Part shown: piece by piece, positions 17,416 to 25,952 of the stretch
Layout: every line of letters begins with the position of its first letter
Numbering within the stretch: the first letter of the stretch is position 1
Source: Limnohabitans curvus
GTDB lineage: Bacteria > Pseudomonadota > Gammaproteobacteria > Burkholderiales > Burkholderiaceae_C
Reading direction: 5' to 3'
Assembly (NCBI RefSeq): GCF_003063475.1
Contig: NZ_NESP01000001.1
Coordinates: 868,001-932,000, forward strand
Length of the DNA stretch: 64,000 nt
Notes under the pieces: generated by a model
Told to the model about the DNA's origin: nothing
Databases searched by the model: none
What the model saw: only the letters and a program-made list of their open reading frames with translations
Made by a program: the position numbers and the translations under genes

Positions 17416-18687
17416 ATGCAAACCACGTCCTCCAAACTCCCCTATGAACTGCTGATTGGCTGGCGTTACACACGCGCGGGTCGTGTGGCGGGTCGTAACG
17501 GTTTTATCTCGTTCATCTCCGGCGTGTCCATGCTCGGCATTGCACTGGGCGTGGCTGCGCTCATCATCGTGTTGAGCGTGATGAACGGTTTTCAAAAGGA
17601 AGTGCGCGACCGCATGTTGGCCGTGGTGTCGCACATCGAGCTGCTCGCCCCCGGCGGCGAAGGCTTTGCTGATGTGAACGCACTCATCGCCCAAGCTAAA
17701 CAAAACACCGAGGTGGTGGCCGCCGCACCCTTTGTGTCACAACAAGCCCTGATGGCGCGTGGCGAAGACATGCGCGGTGCCATGGTGCGCGGCATTGACC
17801 CCGAACCCGAAACGCAGGTGAGCGACTTCACCCTACAAATCCCCCCCGCGGTGCGCGCCACCTTGCAGCCCGGCAGCTTCAACGTGGTGCTCGGCGGCGA
17901 GCTCGCCATGTCAATGGGCGTGCGCGTAGGCGATCAAATCACCCTCATCGCGCCCGGCGGGCAAGTCACACCCGCAGGTGTGATGCCTCGCTTGAAGCAG
18001 TTGCATGTGTCGGGCGTGTTTGACTCAGGCCATTACGAATACGACGCCTCGCTCGCGCTGCTGCACATGGAAGACGCGCAACGCATCTTCCGCCTTGAAG
18101 CCCCCACAGGTGTGCGCCTGAAGATCAAAGACAGCCAACAAGCCCGCAGCGTGGCTTATGACTTGGCATTGCAACTTGGCCCCGATGTCATTGTGCGCGA
18201 TTGGACACGCCAAAACCGCACCTGGTTTGCGGCGGTGCAGGTGGAAAAACGCATGATGTTCATCATCCTCACGCTCATCGTGGCGGTGGCGGCGTTCAAC
18301 CTGGTCACCACGTTGGTGATGACGGTGACCGACAAACGCGCCGACATTGCCATTTTGCGCACGCTGGGCGCGAGCCCTAAAAGCATCATGGCCATCTTTG
18401 TGGTGCAAGGCGCTACCGTGGGTGTACTCGGCACGCTGGGTGGTTTGCTGTTGGGCCTGAGCGTGGCGTTCAACATTGACGTCATCGTGCCAGCCATTGA
18501 AAACCTGTTGGGCGCCAGCTTCTTGCCGCGCGACATTTACCTCATCAGCCGCATGCCCAGCGACCCGCAAGCCGCCGACATTTGGCCGATTGCCATCATC
18601 TCGTTGGTGTTGGCCTTCTTGGCCACCATTTATCCCAGTTGGCGCGCCAGCCGCGTCAACCCGGCTCAAGCCTTGCGCTACGAATGA
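17416..18687 (+). CDS. lolC: Lipoprotein-releasing ABC transporter permease LolC/LolE family
   Basis: A 423-residue inner-membrane permease of the Lol system, which releases outer-membrane lipoproteins to the LolA carrier. It has the family N-terminus ([13 protein letters not shown], residues 10-22), one helix, a large periplasmic domain (about 50-270), then three helices with the FtsX-type segment [12 protein letters not shown]. It is directly followed by lolD with an eight-base gap. Only one permease gene is present here, so the complex may be a homodimer (LolCD or LolF type) unless a second permease lies elsewhere. Confidence 0.94.
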   Translation: MQTTSSKLPYELLIGWRYTRAGRVAGRNGFISFISGVSMLGIALGVAALIIVLSVMNGFQKEVRDRMLAVVSHIELLAPGGEGFADVNALIAQAKQNTEVVAAAPFVSQQALMARGEDMRGAMVRGIDPEPETQVSDFTLQIPPAVRATLQPGSFNVVLGGELAMSMGVRVGDQITLIAPGGQVTPAGVMPRLKQLHVSGVFDSGHYEYDASLALLHMEDAQRIFRLEAPTGVRLKIKDSQQARSVAYDLALQLGPDVIVRDWTRQNRTWFAAVQVEKRMMFIILTLIVAVAAFNLVTTLVMTVTDKRADIAILRTLGASPKSIMAIFVVQGATVGVLGTLGGLLLGLSVAFNIDVIVPAIENLLGASFLPRDIYLISRMPSDPQAADIWPIAIISLVLAFLATIYPSWRASRVNPAQALRYE

Positions 18688-18695
18688 GGCTTGTT

Positions 18696-19379
18696 ATGAC
18701 ACACACACCCGTTCTCACCGCCCACCACATCAGCCGCCGCTTCACCGAAGGGCCGCTGGATGTGACGGTGCTGCAAAACGTCGATCTGTCGGTGAATGCT
18801 GGCGAAACCTTGGCCATCGTCGGCTCATCGGGCTCAGGCAAAAGCACCCTGCTGCATGTGCTGGGTGGTTTGGATGAGCCCAGCGCTGGCAGCGTCTCGC
18901 TGATGGGCCAGCCCTTGGCAGGCCTCAGTGCTGCGGCCTTAGGCGATTTGCGCAACCAGCATTTGGGCTTTGTGTATCAGTTCCATCATCTGCTGCCCGA
19001 GTTCAGCGCGCTTGACAACGTGGCCATGCCCTTGTGGATTCGCCGCATGGACCGCGCCACGGCCAGCGCCCAAGCGCAGGCCATGCTCGAAGCCGTGGGC
19101 TTGGGCCCACGAATGCACCACCGCCCCGCCGAGTTGTCGGGTGGTGAACGCCAACGCGTGGCGATTGCCCGTGCTTTGGTGACACGCCCTGCGTGCGTGC
19201 TGGCCGACGAGCCCACCGGCAACCTCGACCGCAACACGGCAGACCACGTGTTTGCCTTGATGCTGCAACTGGCCCGTGAGCACAACACCGCGTTTGTGTT
19301 GGTGACACACGACAACGCCTTGGCGGCGCGCTGCGACCGCCAGCTGCACCTGAGCGCAGGCGTGTTGCAAAACACTTGA
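18696..19379 (+). CDS. lolD: Lipoprotein-releasing ABC transporter ATPase LolD
   Basis: A 227-residue ABC ATPase that powers lipoprotein release. The Walker A motif GSSGSGKST is at about residues 44-52, the signature LSGGERQRV at about 147 and the Walker [12 protein letters not shown] at about 168. The Q-loop reads [12 protein letters not shown], as in LolD and MacB ATPases. The ATG at 18696 is chosen since MTHTPVL starts eight bases after the lolC stop; the longer frame overlaps lolC by more than 100 bases. It is convergent with the LysR-type gene. Confidence 0.95.
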   Translation: MTHTPVLTAHHISRRFTEGPLDVTVLQNVDLSVNAGETLAIVGSSGSGKSTLLHVLGGLDEPSAGSVSLMGQPLAGLSAAALGDLRNQHLGFVYQFHHLLPEFSALDNVAMPLWIRRMDRATASAQAQAMLEAVGLGPRMHHRPAELSGGERQRVAIARALVTRPACVLADEPTGNLDRNTADHVFALMLQLAREHNTAFVLVTHDNALAARCDRQLHLSAGVLQNT

Positions 19380-19430
19380 AGAAATAGGCACTGCTTGGCC
19401 AAGCCGCCCTTCTTCGAATGAATCGCTGAA

Positions 19431-20327
19431 TTAGCCGCTGAACAAACGGCCACGCGCGTTTTGCGTGATAGCCGCCACGCACGGATGCGAAATGCGGCGC
19501 TCCACCGACACCGCAAAAAACTCTTCCACCAGCTCGTCACTGCGGCCAATCACTTCCACGCCGTACTGCGCCACGGTTTCTTTTTCTAAGATGCCGGGCG
19601 ACATGAACACGCCCCGCCCTTCGCGGCCAAACGCCGTCATCAGCGCGCCATCGTCAAACTCGCCTACCACGCGCGGTTGAATTTTGTGGCGCACCAGCCA
19701 GCCATCGAGCTGTTGTCGCACCGACGAAGATGAACCTTGAATCAACATCGGCGCTTCGTGCAAGCACTGGGGAAACTTGCCTTTCAAGGTAGCCCGCAAT
19801 TCGGGGGTGCAAAAAAAGCTCATGGGCGTGGTGCCCAACGCGTGGTTAAAGGCCTTCACGCTGATGCGCTTGGACAGCGGCTCGTCAGCAATGACCAAAT
19901 CGAGTCGATGCAAAGCCAGCTGCGCCAGCAGGTCTGGAAACTTGCCCTCGCTGCCAATCAAACGCACAGGCTCAGCAATCGACAAAGCGGGCTCAAGCAG
20001 CCGATAGGCCACCGACTTGGCCACCGAATCGGCCACGCCCACTCGAAATTCCAAGGTACGCACGCCCGCTTTCGTGTTGGCCATGGCGGCTTGCAGCTCA
20101 GAACCCAAGGCAAAGATGTCGTCGGCGTAGCTCAGGGCTTTGCGACCGTCTTCGGTCAGCTCGAGCTGGCGACCGCTTTTGCGAAACAGCTTGCGGCCCA
20201 AGCTTTCTTCGAGCAATTTGATTTGCCCAGACAGGGTTTGTGGCGTGGTGTGTAACTGCTCACCTGCGCGCATGACACCACCAGCGCGTGCAGTGACCCA
20301 GAAGTAATACAAGTGTTTGAAATTCAT
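19431..20327 (-). CDS. nhaR: LysR-family regulator, NhaR type
   Basis: A 298-residue LysR-type regulator. The N-terminus MNFKHLYYFW and the helix-turn-helix segment around TTPQTLSGQIKLLE closely match NhaR, the activator of Na+/H+ antiporter genes. The effector-binding domain fills residues 90-298. The start at 20327 is the one that gives the canonical N-terminus; a 36-residue extension upstream is rejected. No nhaA gene is present in the window, so the target is unknown. The upstream region toward the Rrf2-type gene has ACGAA repeats that may be its operator. Confidence 0.85.
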   Translation of the reverse strand: MNFKHLYYFWVTARAGGVMRAGEQLHTTPQTLSGQIKLLEESLGRKLFRKSGRQLELTEDGRKALSYADDIFALGSELQAAMANTKAGVRTLEFRVGVADSVAKSVAYRLLEPALSIAEPVRLIGSEGKFPDLLAQLALHRLDLVIADEPLSKRISVKAFNHALGTTPMSFFCTPELRATLKGKFPQCLHEAPMLIQGSSSSVRQQLDGWLVRHKIQPRVVGEFDDGALMTAFGREGRGVFMSPGILEKETVAQYGVEVIGRSDELVEEFFAVSVERRISHPCVAAITQNARGRLFSG

Positions 20328-20341
20328 AGGCGCTATTAAAC

Positions 20342-20388
20342 TTCGTTTTTTACGAATAAATAAAACAATAAATACGAATTTACACGAA
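20342..20388. promoter_or_regulatory. ACGAA/TTCGT repeat cluster between two regulator genes
   Basis: In the divergent 128-base gap between the NhaR-like and Rrf2-like genes, TTCGT (20342-20346) and ACGAA (20352-20356) form an inverted repeat around five T. Two more ACGAA copies follow at 20374-20378 and 20384-20388. The surrounding sequence is AT-rich. A LysR or Rrf2 operator is plausible, though the repeats are short. Confidence 0.45.
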
Positions 20389-20455
20389 GTGATTTTCTGC
20401 TTAAAGTTCATGCCAGTTTGGCACACAGCCAGCAAAAACCCGAAAGGAGCACACC

Positions 20456-20971
20456 ATGCGTTTGAGTACCAAAAGCCGTTTTGCCGTCACCGCCATGATT
20501 GATATGGGTATGCGTCAGCACCAAGGCCCCGTGTCGTTGGCCGCTATCAGCCAACGCCAACACATCTCTATTTCTTACCTTGAGCAGCTCTTTAGCAAAA
20601 TGCGCCAGCATGGTTTGGTCGAAAGCACACGCGGCCCCGGCGGCGGCTACACCTTGAACCGCGACGCCAACCAGATCAGCGTGGCCGACATCATTGATGC
20701 GGTCAACAGCCCCGACGAGAAGGAGCAAGTGTCTGCCGATGCCCAACAAAATGGCTATGTCTCCACAGAAGAGTTATGGTCACACCTGAACCAAAAAATG
20801 GAAGACCACATGCAGTCCATCAGCTTGCACAGCTTGATTGCCGCACAACTCTCGAAAGCGGGAGACGTACCAAGCAACAATTCCCCCAAGCGCGGCGTAT
20901 TCGCTCAAAAGCCACAAACCACGGTCACCACCAGAGCTCCCAACTCGGTGTTCGCGCTAGGCAGCGTTTGA
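20456..20971 (+). CDS. Rrf2/IscR-like regulator lacking cluster cysteines
   Basis: A 171-residue Rrf2-family winged-helix regulator. The N-terminus MRLSTKSRFAV and the recognition region SYLEQLFSKMRQHGLVESTRGPGGGY are IscR-like. In IscR three Cys residues at about positions 92-104 hold a [2Fe-2S] cluster; here the equivalent stretch (about 85-105) reads from SPDEKEQV to TEELW and the whole protein has no Cys. The protein must therefore act without that cluster or respond to something else. No isc or suf genes are adjacent. An AAGGAG ribosome binding site lies about ten bases before the ATG. The C-terminal 35 residues are low-complexity. Confidence 0.9.
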   Translation: MRLSTKSRFAVTAMIDMGMRQHQGPVSLAAISQRQHISISYLEQLFSKMRQHGLVESTRGPGGGYTLNRDANQISVADIIDAVNSPDEKEQVSADAQQNGYVSTEELWSHLNQKMEDHMQSISLHSLIAAQLSKAGDVPSNNSPKRGVFAQKPQTTVTTRAPNSVFALGSV

Positions 20972-20986
20972 GTCGCGCCACACACG

Positions 20987-21805
20987 ATGTGGATTGACAC
21001 ACATGGTCATTTAGACGCCGCCGAGTTTGACGCTGACCGCGCCGCGGTGCATCTGCGTGCACGCGCTGTAGGCGTCACGACCTGTGTGATTCCCGCCGTT
21101 GCAGCAGCTAACTTTGACAACGTGCGCTTGCTGGCCCATGCACAGCAAGACGCTTACGCGCTGGGCATTCACCCGCTCTACACACCGCAAGCCACCGATG
21201 TCCATTTGGCACAACTTGATGCCGCGCTGCACACCCACCGTCATGACATGCGTTTGGTTGCCGTTGGGGAAATTGGCCTGGATGGTTTTGTGCCAGAGCT
21301 CAACACCCCCGAAGCGCTGGCCAAACAACAACAGTTTTACAAAGCCCAGCTCAAACTCGCACAACAACACCAACTGCCTGTCATCTTGCATGTGCGCCGC
21401 AGTGCCGACCTGTTGCTCAAAGGTTTGCGCGACACACCCGTGGTGGGCGGCATTGCCCATGCGTTCAATGGCAGCTTGCAACAAGCGCAGGCCTTCATCG
21501 CCTTGGGCTTCAAGCTCGGCTTTGGCGGGGCGCTCACGTATGACCGCGCTTTGCAGCTGCGCCGCTTGGCCACCGAGCTGCCACTCTCGGCCATCGTGCT
21601 GGAAACGGATGCGCCCGACATGCCGCCGCATTGGCTCTACCGCACAGCCGAGCAGCGCGCCGCTGGCCATCCCCAAGGCCGCAACGAACCCGCCGAGCTG
21701 CCACGCATCGCCCAAGTGCTTGCCGAGCTGCGCGGCATTTCCTTAGACGCGCTGGCCGCAGCCACCAGCGCGAACGCTCGAGTTGCCTTGCCACGCCTAC
21801 AATGA
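20987..21805 (+). CDS. tatD: TatD-family metal-dependent hydrolase
   Basis: A 272-residue TIM-barrel hydrolase of the TatD family, with DNase or other phosphodiesterase activity. The metal-binding THGHLD motif opens the protein at residues 5-10, GEIGLD lies in the middle (about 92), HVRRS is around 131, HAFNG about 160 and ETDAPDM about 206. These are the expected ligands (His, His, Glu, His, His, Asp). The start is the ATG at 20987, 15 bases after the regulator. The next gene, RNase AM, begins five bases after the stop. General nucleic-acid turnover is the most likely role. Confidence 0.9.
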   Translation: MWIDTHGHLDAAEFDADRAAVHLRARAVGVTTCVIPAVAAANFDNVRLLAHAQQDAYALGIHPLYTPQATDVHLAQLDAALHTHRHDMRLVAVGEIGLDGFVPELNTPEALAKQQQFYKAQLKLAQQHQLPVILHVRRSADLLLKGLRDTPVVGGIAHAFNGSLQQAQAFIALGFKLGFGGALTYDRALQLRRLATELPLSAIVLETDAPDMPPHWLYRTAEQRAAGHPQGRNEPAELPRIAQVLAELRGISLDALAAATSANARVALPRLQ

Positions 21806-21809
21806 AGGC

Positions 21810-22667
21810 GTGACTTCATCCATCCTCAACGCCGACCTGCACTGCCACTCCGTGGTCTCGGATGGCACGCTCACACCTGAGCAATTGGCCGCTCGCGCCA
21901 AAGCCAACGGTGTCGAGCTGTGGGCCTTGACTGACCACGACGAAGTGGGCGGCCAAGACCGCGCCCTCGCCGCAGCCCACGCCAACGGCATGAAGTACCT
22001 CACAGGCACTGAAATTTCGGTCACCTTCGCCAACAAAACCGTGCACATCGTGGGCTTGGGTTTTGACGCCCACGACGAACAGCTCCAAACCGGCTTGCAC
22101 CGCACACGCGGTGGCCGCAGTGAGCGCGCCCAAGAAATGTCTGATGGCTTGGCCAAAGTGGGTATTCACGGCGCGTTTGACGGCGCCCTTAAATACGCAG
22201 GCAACCACAAGCTGATTTCGCGCACCCACTTCGCACGCTTCCTCGTCGAAACCGGCGTGTGCCAAGACACCAACGAAGTGTTTCGTCGCTTCTTGACCGA
22301 GGGCAACCCGGGCTTTGTGCCCCACCGCTGGGCCTCGCTCAAAGACGCGGTGCAGTGGATCGTGCAAGCCAAGGGCATGGCGGTCATCGCCCACCCAGCG
22401 CGCTATGGCTTCACGCCCAACGAAGAATTTGCGCTGTTCACCGAATTCAAAAACCACGGCGGCCAAGGCGTCGAGGTGGTGACCGGTAGCCACACACCTG
22501 CCGAGTACGTGACCTATGCCGACATGGCCAAAGAGTTCGATCTCTTCGCCTCACGCGGCAGCGATTTCCACAGCCCACTTGAGAGCCGTATTGACCTAGG
22601 CACCCTGCCTTGGTTGCCCGGTCAACTCACCCCCGTGTGGGAAGCGCTCGCGGACCGAGTTCAATAA
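21810..22667 (+). CDS. rnm: PHP-domain RNase AM / 3',5'-nucleotide phosphatase
   Basis: A 285-residue PHP-domain metalloenzyme closely resembling E. coli RNase AM (YciV/TrpH), a 5'-3' exoribonuclease that also hydrolyses 3',5'-bisphosphate nucleotides. The PHP metal motifs are visible: DLHCHSVVSDG (residues 9-19), LTDHDEV (about 45), GTEISV (about 70), VIAHPARYG (about 195) and the C-terminal GSDFHSP. The GTG at 21810 is preferred because it starts right before the conserved region, with AAGG just upstream; a TTG at 21783 lies inside tatD. Confidence 0.9.
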   Translation: MTSSILNADLHCHSVVSDGTLTPEQLAARAKANGVELWALTDHDEVGGQDRALAAAHANGMKYLTGTEISVTFANKTVHIVGLGFDAHDEQLQTGLHRTRGGRSERAQEMSDGLAKVGIHGAFDGALKYAGNHKLISRTHFARFLVETGVCQDTNEVFRRFLTEGNPGFVPHRWASLKDAVQWIVQAKGMAVIAHPARYGFTPNEEFALFTEFKNHGGQGVEVVTGSHTPAEYVTYADMAKEFDLFASRGSDFHSPLESRIDLGTLPWLPGQLTPVWEALADRVQ

Positions 22668-22721
22668 AAAATTTAGTGGTGTGAGGCCACCACACCTGCT
22701 TACTTTTCGGCGTACACGTTC

Positions 22722-23357
22722 ATGGCTCAGTTTCTTCAAGTTCACCCCGACAACCCCCAACCCCGTTTGCTCAAGCAAGCCGTTCAGCTGTTGGAGCGCG
22801 GCGGTATCGTGGCCGTGCCCACCGACTCCAGCTATGCCTTGGTCTGCCACCTGGACGACAAAGCGGCGGTGGAGCAGATGCGTCGCATTCGCCAAGTGGA
22901 CGACAAACATCACCTCACCTTGATGTGCCGCGATTTGTCCGAGCTGGCCAACTACGCCCGCGTGGACAACCGCCAATACCGTTTGCTCAAAGCCGCCACG
23001 CCCGGGGCCTACACCTTCATCTTGGAAGCCACCAAAGAAGTGCCCCGCCGCGTCAGCCACCCACAGCGCAAAACCATTGGCCTGCGCGTGCCGCTGAACA
23101 AAACCCTGCTCGATTTGCTCGAACTCCACGGCGCACCGCTGCTCGCCACCACCCTCATCGCCCCCGGCGAGACAGACCCGATGAACGATGCCGAAGAAAT
23201 TCGCGACCGTTTTGAGCACGAACTGGCTGCCGTCATAGATGCCGGCGCTTGCCCGCTAGAACCCACCACTGTGGTGGACCTCACGCCCATGGACGGCGGG
23301 GGTGACCCCGAGGTGATCCGCCAAGGACGGGGGCCGCTGAGCACTTTGGGCCTGTGA
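22722..23357 (+). CDS. yciO: YciO-type L-threonylcarbamoyladenylate synthase family protein
   Basis: A 211-residue YrdC/Sua5/YciO-fold protein, closest to E. coli YciO. The conserved N-terminus QFLQVHPDNPQ, the PTDSSYAL motif near residue 39, and KEVPRRV and RKTIGLRVP later on match YciO almost exactly. The related YrdC/Sua5 proteins make threonylcarbamoyl-adenylate for the t6A modification of tRNA; YciO has weak activity of that kind and its main role is unclear. It sits between RNase AM and the site-2 protease gene, in a run of rightward housekeeping genes. Confidence 0.93.
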   Translation: MAQFLQVHPDNPQPRLLKQAVQLLERGGIVAVPTDSSYALVCHLDDKAAVEQMRRIRQVDDKHHLTLMCRDLSELANYARVDNRQYRLLKAATPGAYTFILEATKEVPRRVSHPQRKTIGLRVPLNKTLLDLLELHGAPLLATTLIAPGETDPMNDAEEIRDRFEHELAAVIDAGACPLEPTTVVDLTPMDGGGDPEVIRQGRGPLSTLGL

Positions 23358-23403
23358 GCCGCCGCACAACTAGACCCAAAGTGTTGAATGCGACAATGGC
23401 ACC

Positions 23404-24075
23404 GTGAATTTCCCTGACCTGATTCAAACCATTCTGATTTACGGCCTGCCCGTGGTGTTTGCCATCACGCTGCACGAGGCCGCCCACGGCTACGTCGCGC
23501 ACTTACGCGGCGACAACACGGCCTGGATGATGGGGCGCGTGACGCTCAACCCCATGCCGCACATCGACCCCATGGGCACGCTGGTCATGCCCATCGTGTT
23601 GTTCTTGGCGACAGGCGGCAACTTTTTATTTGGCTATGCGCGACCTGTGCCCGTGAACTTCAGCCGCTTGCACCACCCCAAGCGCGACATGGTTTGGGTG
23701 GCCCTTGCAGGCCCGGCTGTCAACTTCATCCAAGCCTTTGTGTGGGCCTTCGCCATGTACGGGCTGATCGCCGCAGGCGTAGAAGAACGCTATTTCATCG
23801 AGGTCTGCAAAGCAGGCGTCAAAGTGAATGCCGTGATGTTCGCCTTCAATTTGTTCCCGCTGCCGCCGCTAGACGGCGGCCGCATCTTGGTGGGCTTGCT
23901 GCCTTGGAAGCAAGCCGTGTGGCTGTCGCGCGTTGAGCCTTATGGCTTTTACATCGTGATGGCCTTGGTTATTTTGAAAGTCGTCGACACCTTGTGGATG
24001 GCGCCCATCATGTCGCTCACCTTTGAGTTGCTGAGCCTCATGCTCAGTCCGTTTGAATTTTTACTAAAGCCTTGA
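23404..24075 (+). CDS. Site-2 protease family membrane metalloprotease
   Basis: A 223-residue inner-membrane zinc metalloprotease of the M50 family. The zinc-binding HExxH motif is HEAAH at residues 24-28 inside the first helix, and the second active-site motif is LPPLDGGR near residue 155. About five helices are predicted. Proteases of this small type cut substrates within the membrane, but the target here is unknown. Translation begins at GTG 23404, since the frame has no upstream ATG. Its stop lies two bases before the trpS start, so the two genes are likely co-transcribed. Confidence 0.92.
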   Translation: MNFPDLIQTILIYGLPVVFAITLHEAAHGYVAHLRGDNTAWMMGRVTLNPMPHIDPMGTLVMPIVLFLATGGNFLFGYARPVPVNFSRLHHPKRDMVWVALAGPAVNFIQAFVWAFAMYGLIAAGVEERYFIEVCKAGVKVNAVMFAFNLFPLPPLDGGRILVGLLPWKQAVWLSRVEPYGFYIVMALVILKVVDTLWMAPIMSLTFELLSLMLSPFEFLLKP

Positions 24076-24077
24076 AC

Positions 24078-25274
24078 ATGAAAGAACGCGTTCTCTCCGG
24101 CATGCGCCCCACGGGTGCTTTGCATTTGGGTCACTACCACGGTGCTTTGAAAAACTGGGTGCGTTTGCAGTCCGAGATGGATTGCTTCTACTTCGTGGCC
24201 GACTGGCACGCCCTCACCACGCACTACGAAAACCGCGAAGTGATTGAGAAGAACGTGTATGAGATGGTGATTGACTGGCTCGCTGCTGGCCTTGACCCCA
24301 ACGCTTGCACCATCTTCTTGCAAAGCCGCATTCCAGAACACGCTGAGTTGTTCACGCTCTTGGCCATGGGCACACCGCTGGGTTGGTTGGAGCGCGTGCC
24401 CACCTACAAAGACCAGCAAGAAAAGCTCAAGGACAAAGACTTGGCCACCTACGGCTTTTTGGGCTACCCGCTGCTGCAAGCCGCCGACATCTTGATCTAC
24501 AAAGCCAAGCACGTGCCTGTGGGCGAAGACCAGGCCAGCCACGTCGAGCTGACCCGTGAAGCCGCGCGCCGGTTCAACCACTTGTATGGCCGCGAAATCA
24601 ACGCGGAAGAAAAAGTGCAAGCCTCGCTGTCCAAACTGCCCAAAGACAGCGTCAAGCGCTTCGAGAAAGCACGCAAGGCCTACCAAGAAACAGGCGATGC
24701 CAAGGCCATGGAAGGCGCGTTGGGCTACATCGCCACCGCTCCTGAACTGGACGAGCAAGACCGCGAGCGCTTGGGCGGCTATTTCAAGGGCACAGGCAAA
24801 GTCATCTTGACCGAACCGCACGCGCTGTACACCCAAGCCAGCAAACTGCCAGGCTTGGATGGTGCCAAGATGAGCAAGAGTTACAACAACTCGATTGCCA
24901 TTCGCGAAGACCGCGCCACGCTGGAGCACAAGGTCAAGCGCATGCCCACCGACCCCGCGCGCCAAAAGCGCACCGACGTGGGCGATCCCGACAAGTGCCC
25001 CGTGTGGCAATTTCACCTGGTCTACAGCGACGAAGGCCAACGCCAGTGGGTCTCCCAAGGCTGCAAAACCGCAGGCATTGGCTGCTTGGACTGTAAACAA
25101 CCCATCATTGAAGCCATCTTGCGCGAGCAGCAGCCCATGCTCGAACGTGCGGAACCGTACATCACCAACCCCAAAATTGTCCGAGACATCGTGGACGCAG
25201 GTACTGAAAAAGCACGCATCACAGCTCGGGAAACCATGCAGGATGTCCGATCTGCAATGGGGCTAAACTACTAA
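24078..25274 (+). CDS. trpS: Tryptophanyl-tRNA synthetase with a four-cysteine cluster motif
   Basis: A 398-residue class I aminoacyl-tRNA synthetase that charges tRNA-Trp. The HIGH-type motif is LHLGHYHGA (about residue 16) and the KMSKS motif is AKMSKSYNN (about 265). The protein is some 60 residues longer than the E. coli enzyme. The extra part includes C307, C329, C336 and C339, spaced C-x21-C-x6-C-x2-C. This is nearly the pattern (C-x22-C-x6-C-x2-C) known to bind a [4Fe-4S] cluster in Thermotoga maritima TrpRS. The ATG at 24078 is used; the TTG at 24072 overlaps the previous gene. Confidence 0.96.
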   Translation: MKERVLSGMRPTGALHLGHYHGALKNWVRLQSEMDCFYFVADWHALTTHYENREVIEKNVYEMVIDWLAAGLDPNACTIFLQSRIPEHAELFTLLAMGTPLGWLERVPTYKDQQEKLKDKDLATYGFLGYPLLQAADILIYKAKHVPVGEDQASHVELTREAARRFNHLYGREINAEEKVQASLSKLPKDSVKRFEKARKAYQETGDAKAMEGALGYIATAPELDEQDRERLGGYFKGTGKVILTEPHALYTQASKLPGLDGAKMSKSYNNSIAIREDRATLEHKVKRMPTDPARQKRTDVGDPDKCPVWQFHLVYSDEGQRQWVSQGCKTAGIGCLDCKQPIIEAILREQQPMLERAEPYITNPKIVRDIVDAGTEKARITARETMQDVRSAMGLNY

Positions 25275-25296
25275 TATTGATTCAGGAGTAATAAAA

Positions 25297-25887
25297 ATGA
25301 GTATGTACATCATTGACGACCATCCTTTGGTACGCCAAGCCATTGCCATGTTGTTGCGCCGTATGCGTCCCGCATCGAAAGTGATCGAATTAGAGAAATT
25401 CAGCGAATTGCAAGCTGCCATCATCAAAAACGGTGAGCCAGAGTTGTTTGTGCTCGACTTGTTGCTGCCGGGTGTGAAAGGCACGTCCGCTGTCAAAGAA
25501 ATCAAAACCATGTACGCCACCGTGCCCTTGGCCGTGATTTCTTCAATGCCTGCAGGCGAAGCTGAAGAAACGTGTATCGAAGCTGGTGCCGATATTTACA
25601 TCGAGAAGTCCTCGGCTGCCAACGACATTTCTTCTGCCATCCAAGGTTTGTTTGCCGCTGAAAACGGCGACGAAGAAGTGGTGGCTGTGGGCGAGACCAA
25701 ATTGTCTAAACGCCAAAAGCAACTCATCGTCATGTTGGACCGTGGTTTGAGCAACCGCGACATTGCCGCCGAGTTGGACATCAGCGAACACACGGTGAAG
25801 GTTCACTTGTGGCGCTTGTTCCGTCGCTTGGATGTGAAGAGCCGCACGCAGACGTTGCACTTCGCACGCATGAACGGTTTGCTGTAA
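25297..25887 (+). CDS. Orphan NarL/FixJ-family response regulator
   Basis: A 196-residue response regulator with a receiver domain and a LuxR-type helix-turn-helix. The receiver has D7-D8, the phospho-acceptor D54 in VLDLLLPG, S83 and K104, so phosphorylation is possible. The C-terminal domain (about 130-196) has the LuxR pattern LSKRQKQL, SNRDIAAEL and HTVKVHLWRL. AGGAG lies ten bases before the ATG. No histidine kinase gene is adjacent. A strong terminator follows directly, so it forms its own short transcript or the end of the trpS transcript. Its targets are unknown. Confidence 0.92.
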   Translation: MSMYIIDDHPLVRQAIAMLLRRMRPASKVIELEKFSELQAAIIKNGEPELFVLDLLLPGVKGTSAVKEIKTMYATVPLAVISSMPAGEAEETCIEAGADIYIEKSSAANDISSAIQGLFAAENGDEEVVAVGETKLSKRQKQLIVMLDRGLSNRDIAAELDISEHTVKVHLWRLFRRLDVKSRTQTLHFARMNGLL

Positions 25888-25905
25888 CCCGCAAACTCGC
25901 CCCAC

Positions 25906-25934
25906 AAAAAAGCCCCGCACTGCGGGGCTTTTTT
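25906..25934. terminator. Bidirectional rho-independent terminator
   Basis: GCCCCGC and GCGGGGC pair around a three-base loop, with six A on one side and six T on the other. The hairpin works on both strands and separates the response regulator from the end of the leftward ccm operon. Confidence 0.92.
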
Positions 25935-25952
25935 ATTGCATGTTCCAAGCGC

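Noticed and set aside
22668..22721. Hairpin with GTGGTG and CACCAC after the RNase AM gene as a terminator
   Set aside because: The stem is six pairs with no T run after it; termination is not supported.
23949..25100. A 383-codon minus-strand frame opposite trpS
   Set aside because: trpS has the HIGH and KMSKS motifs in the same region, while the antisense frame is Val/Phe/Gly-rich without motifs.
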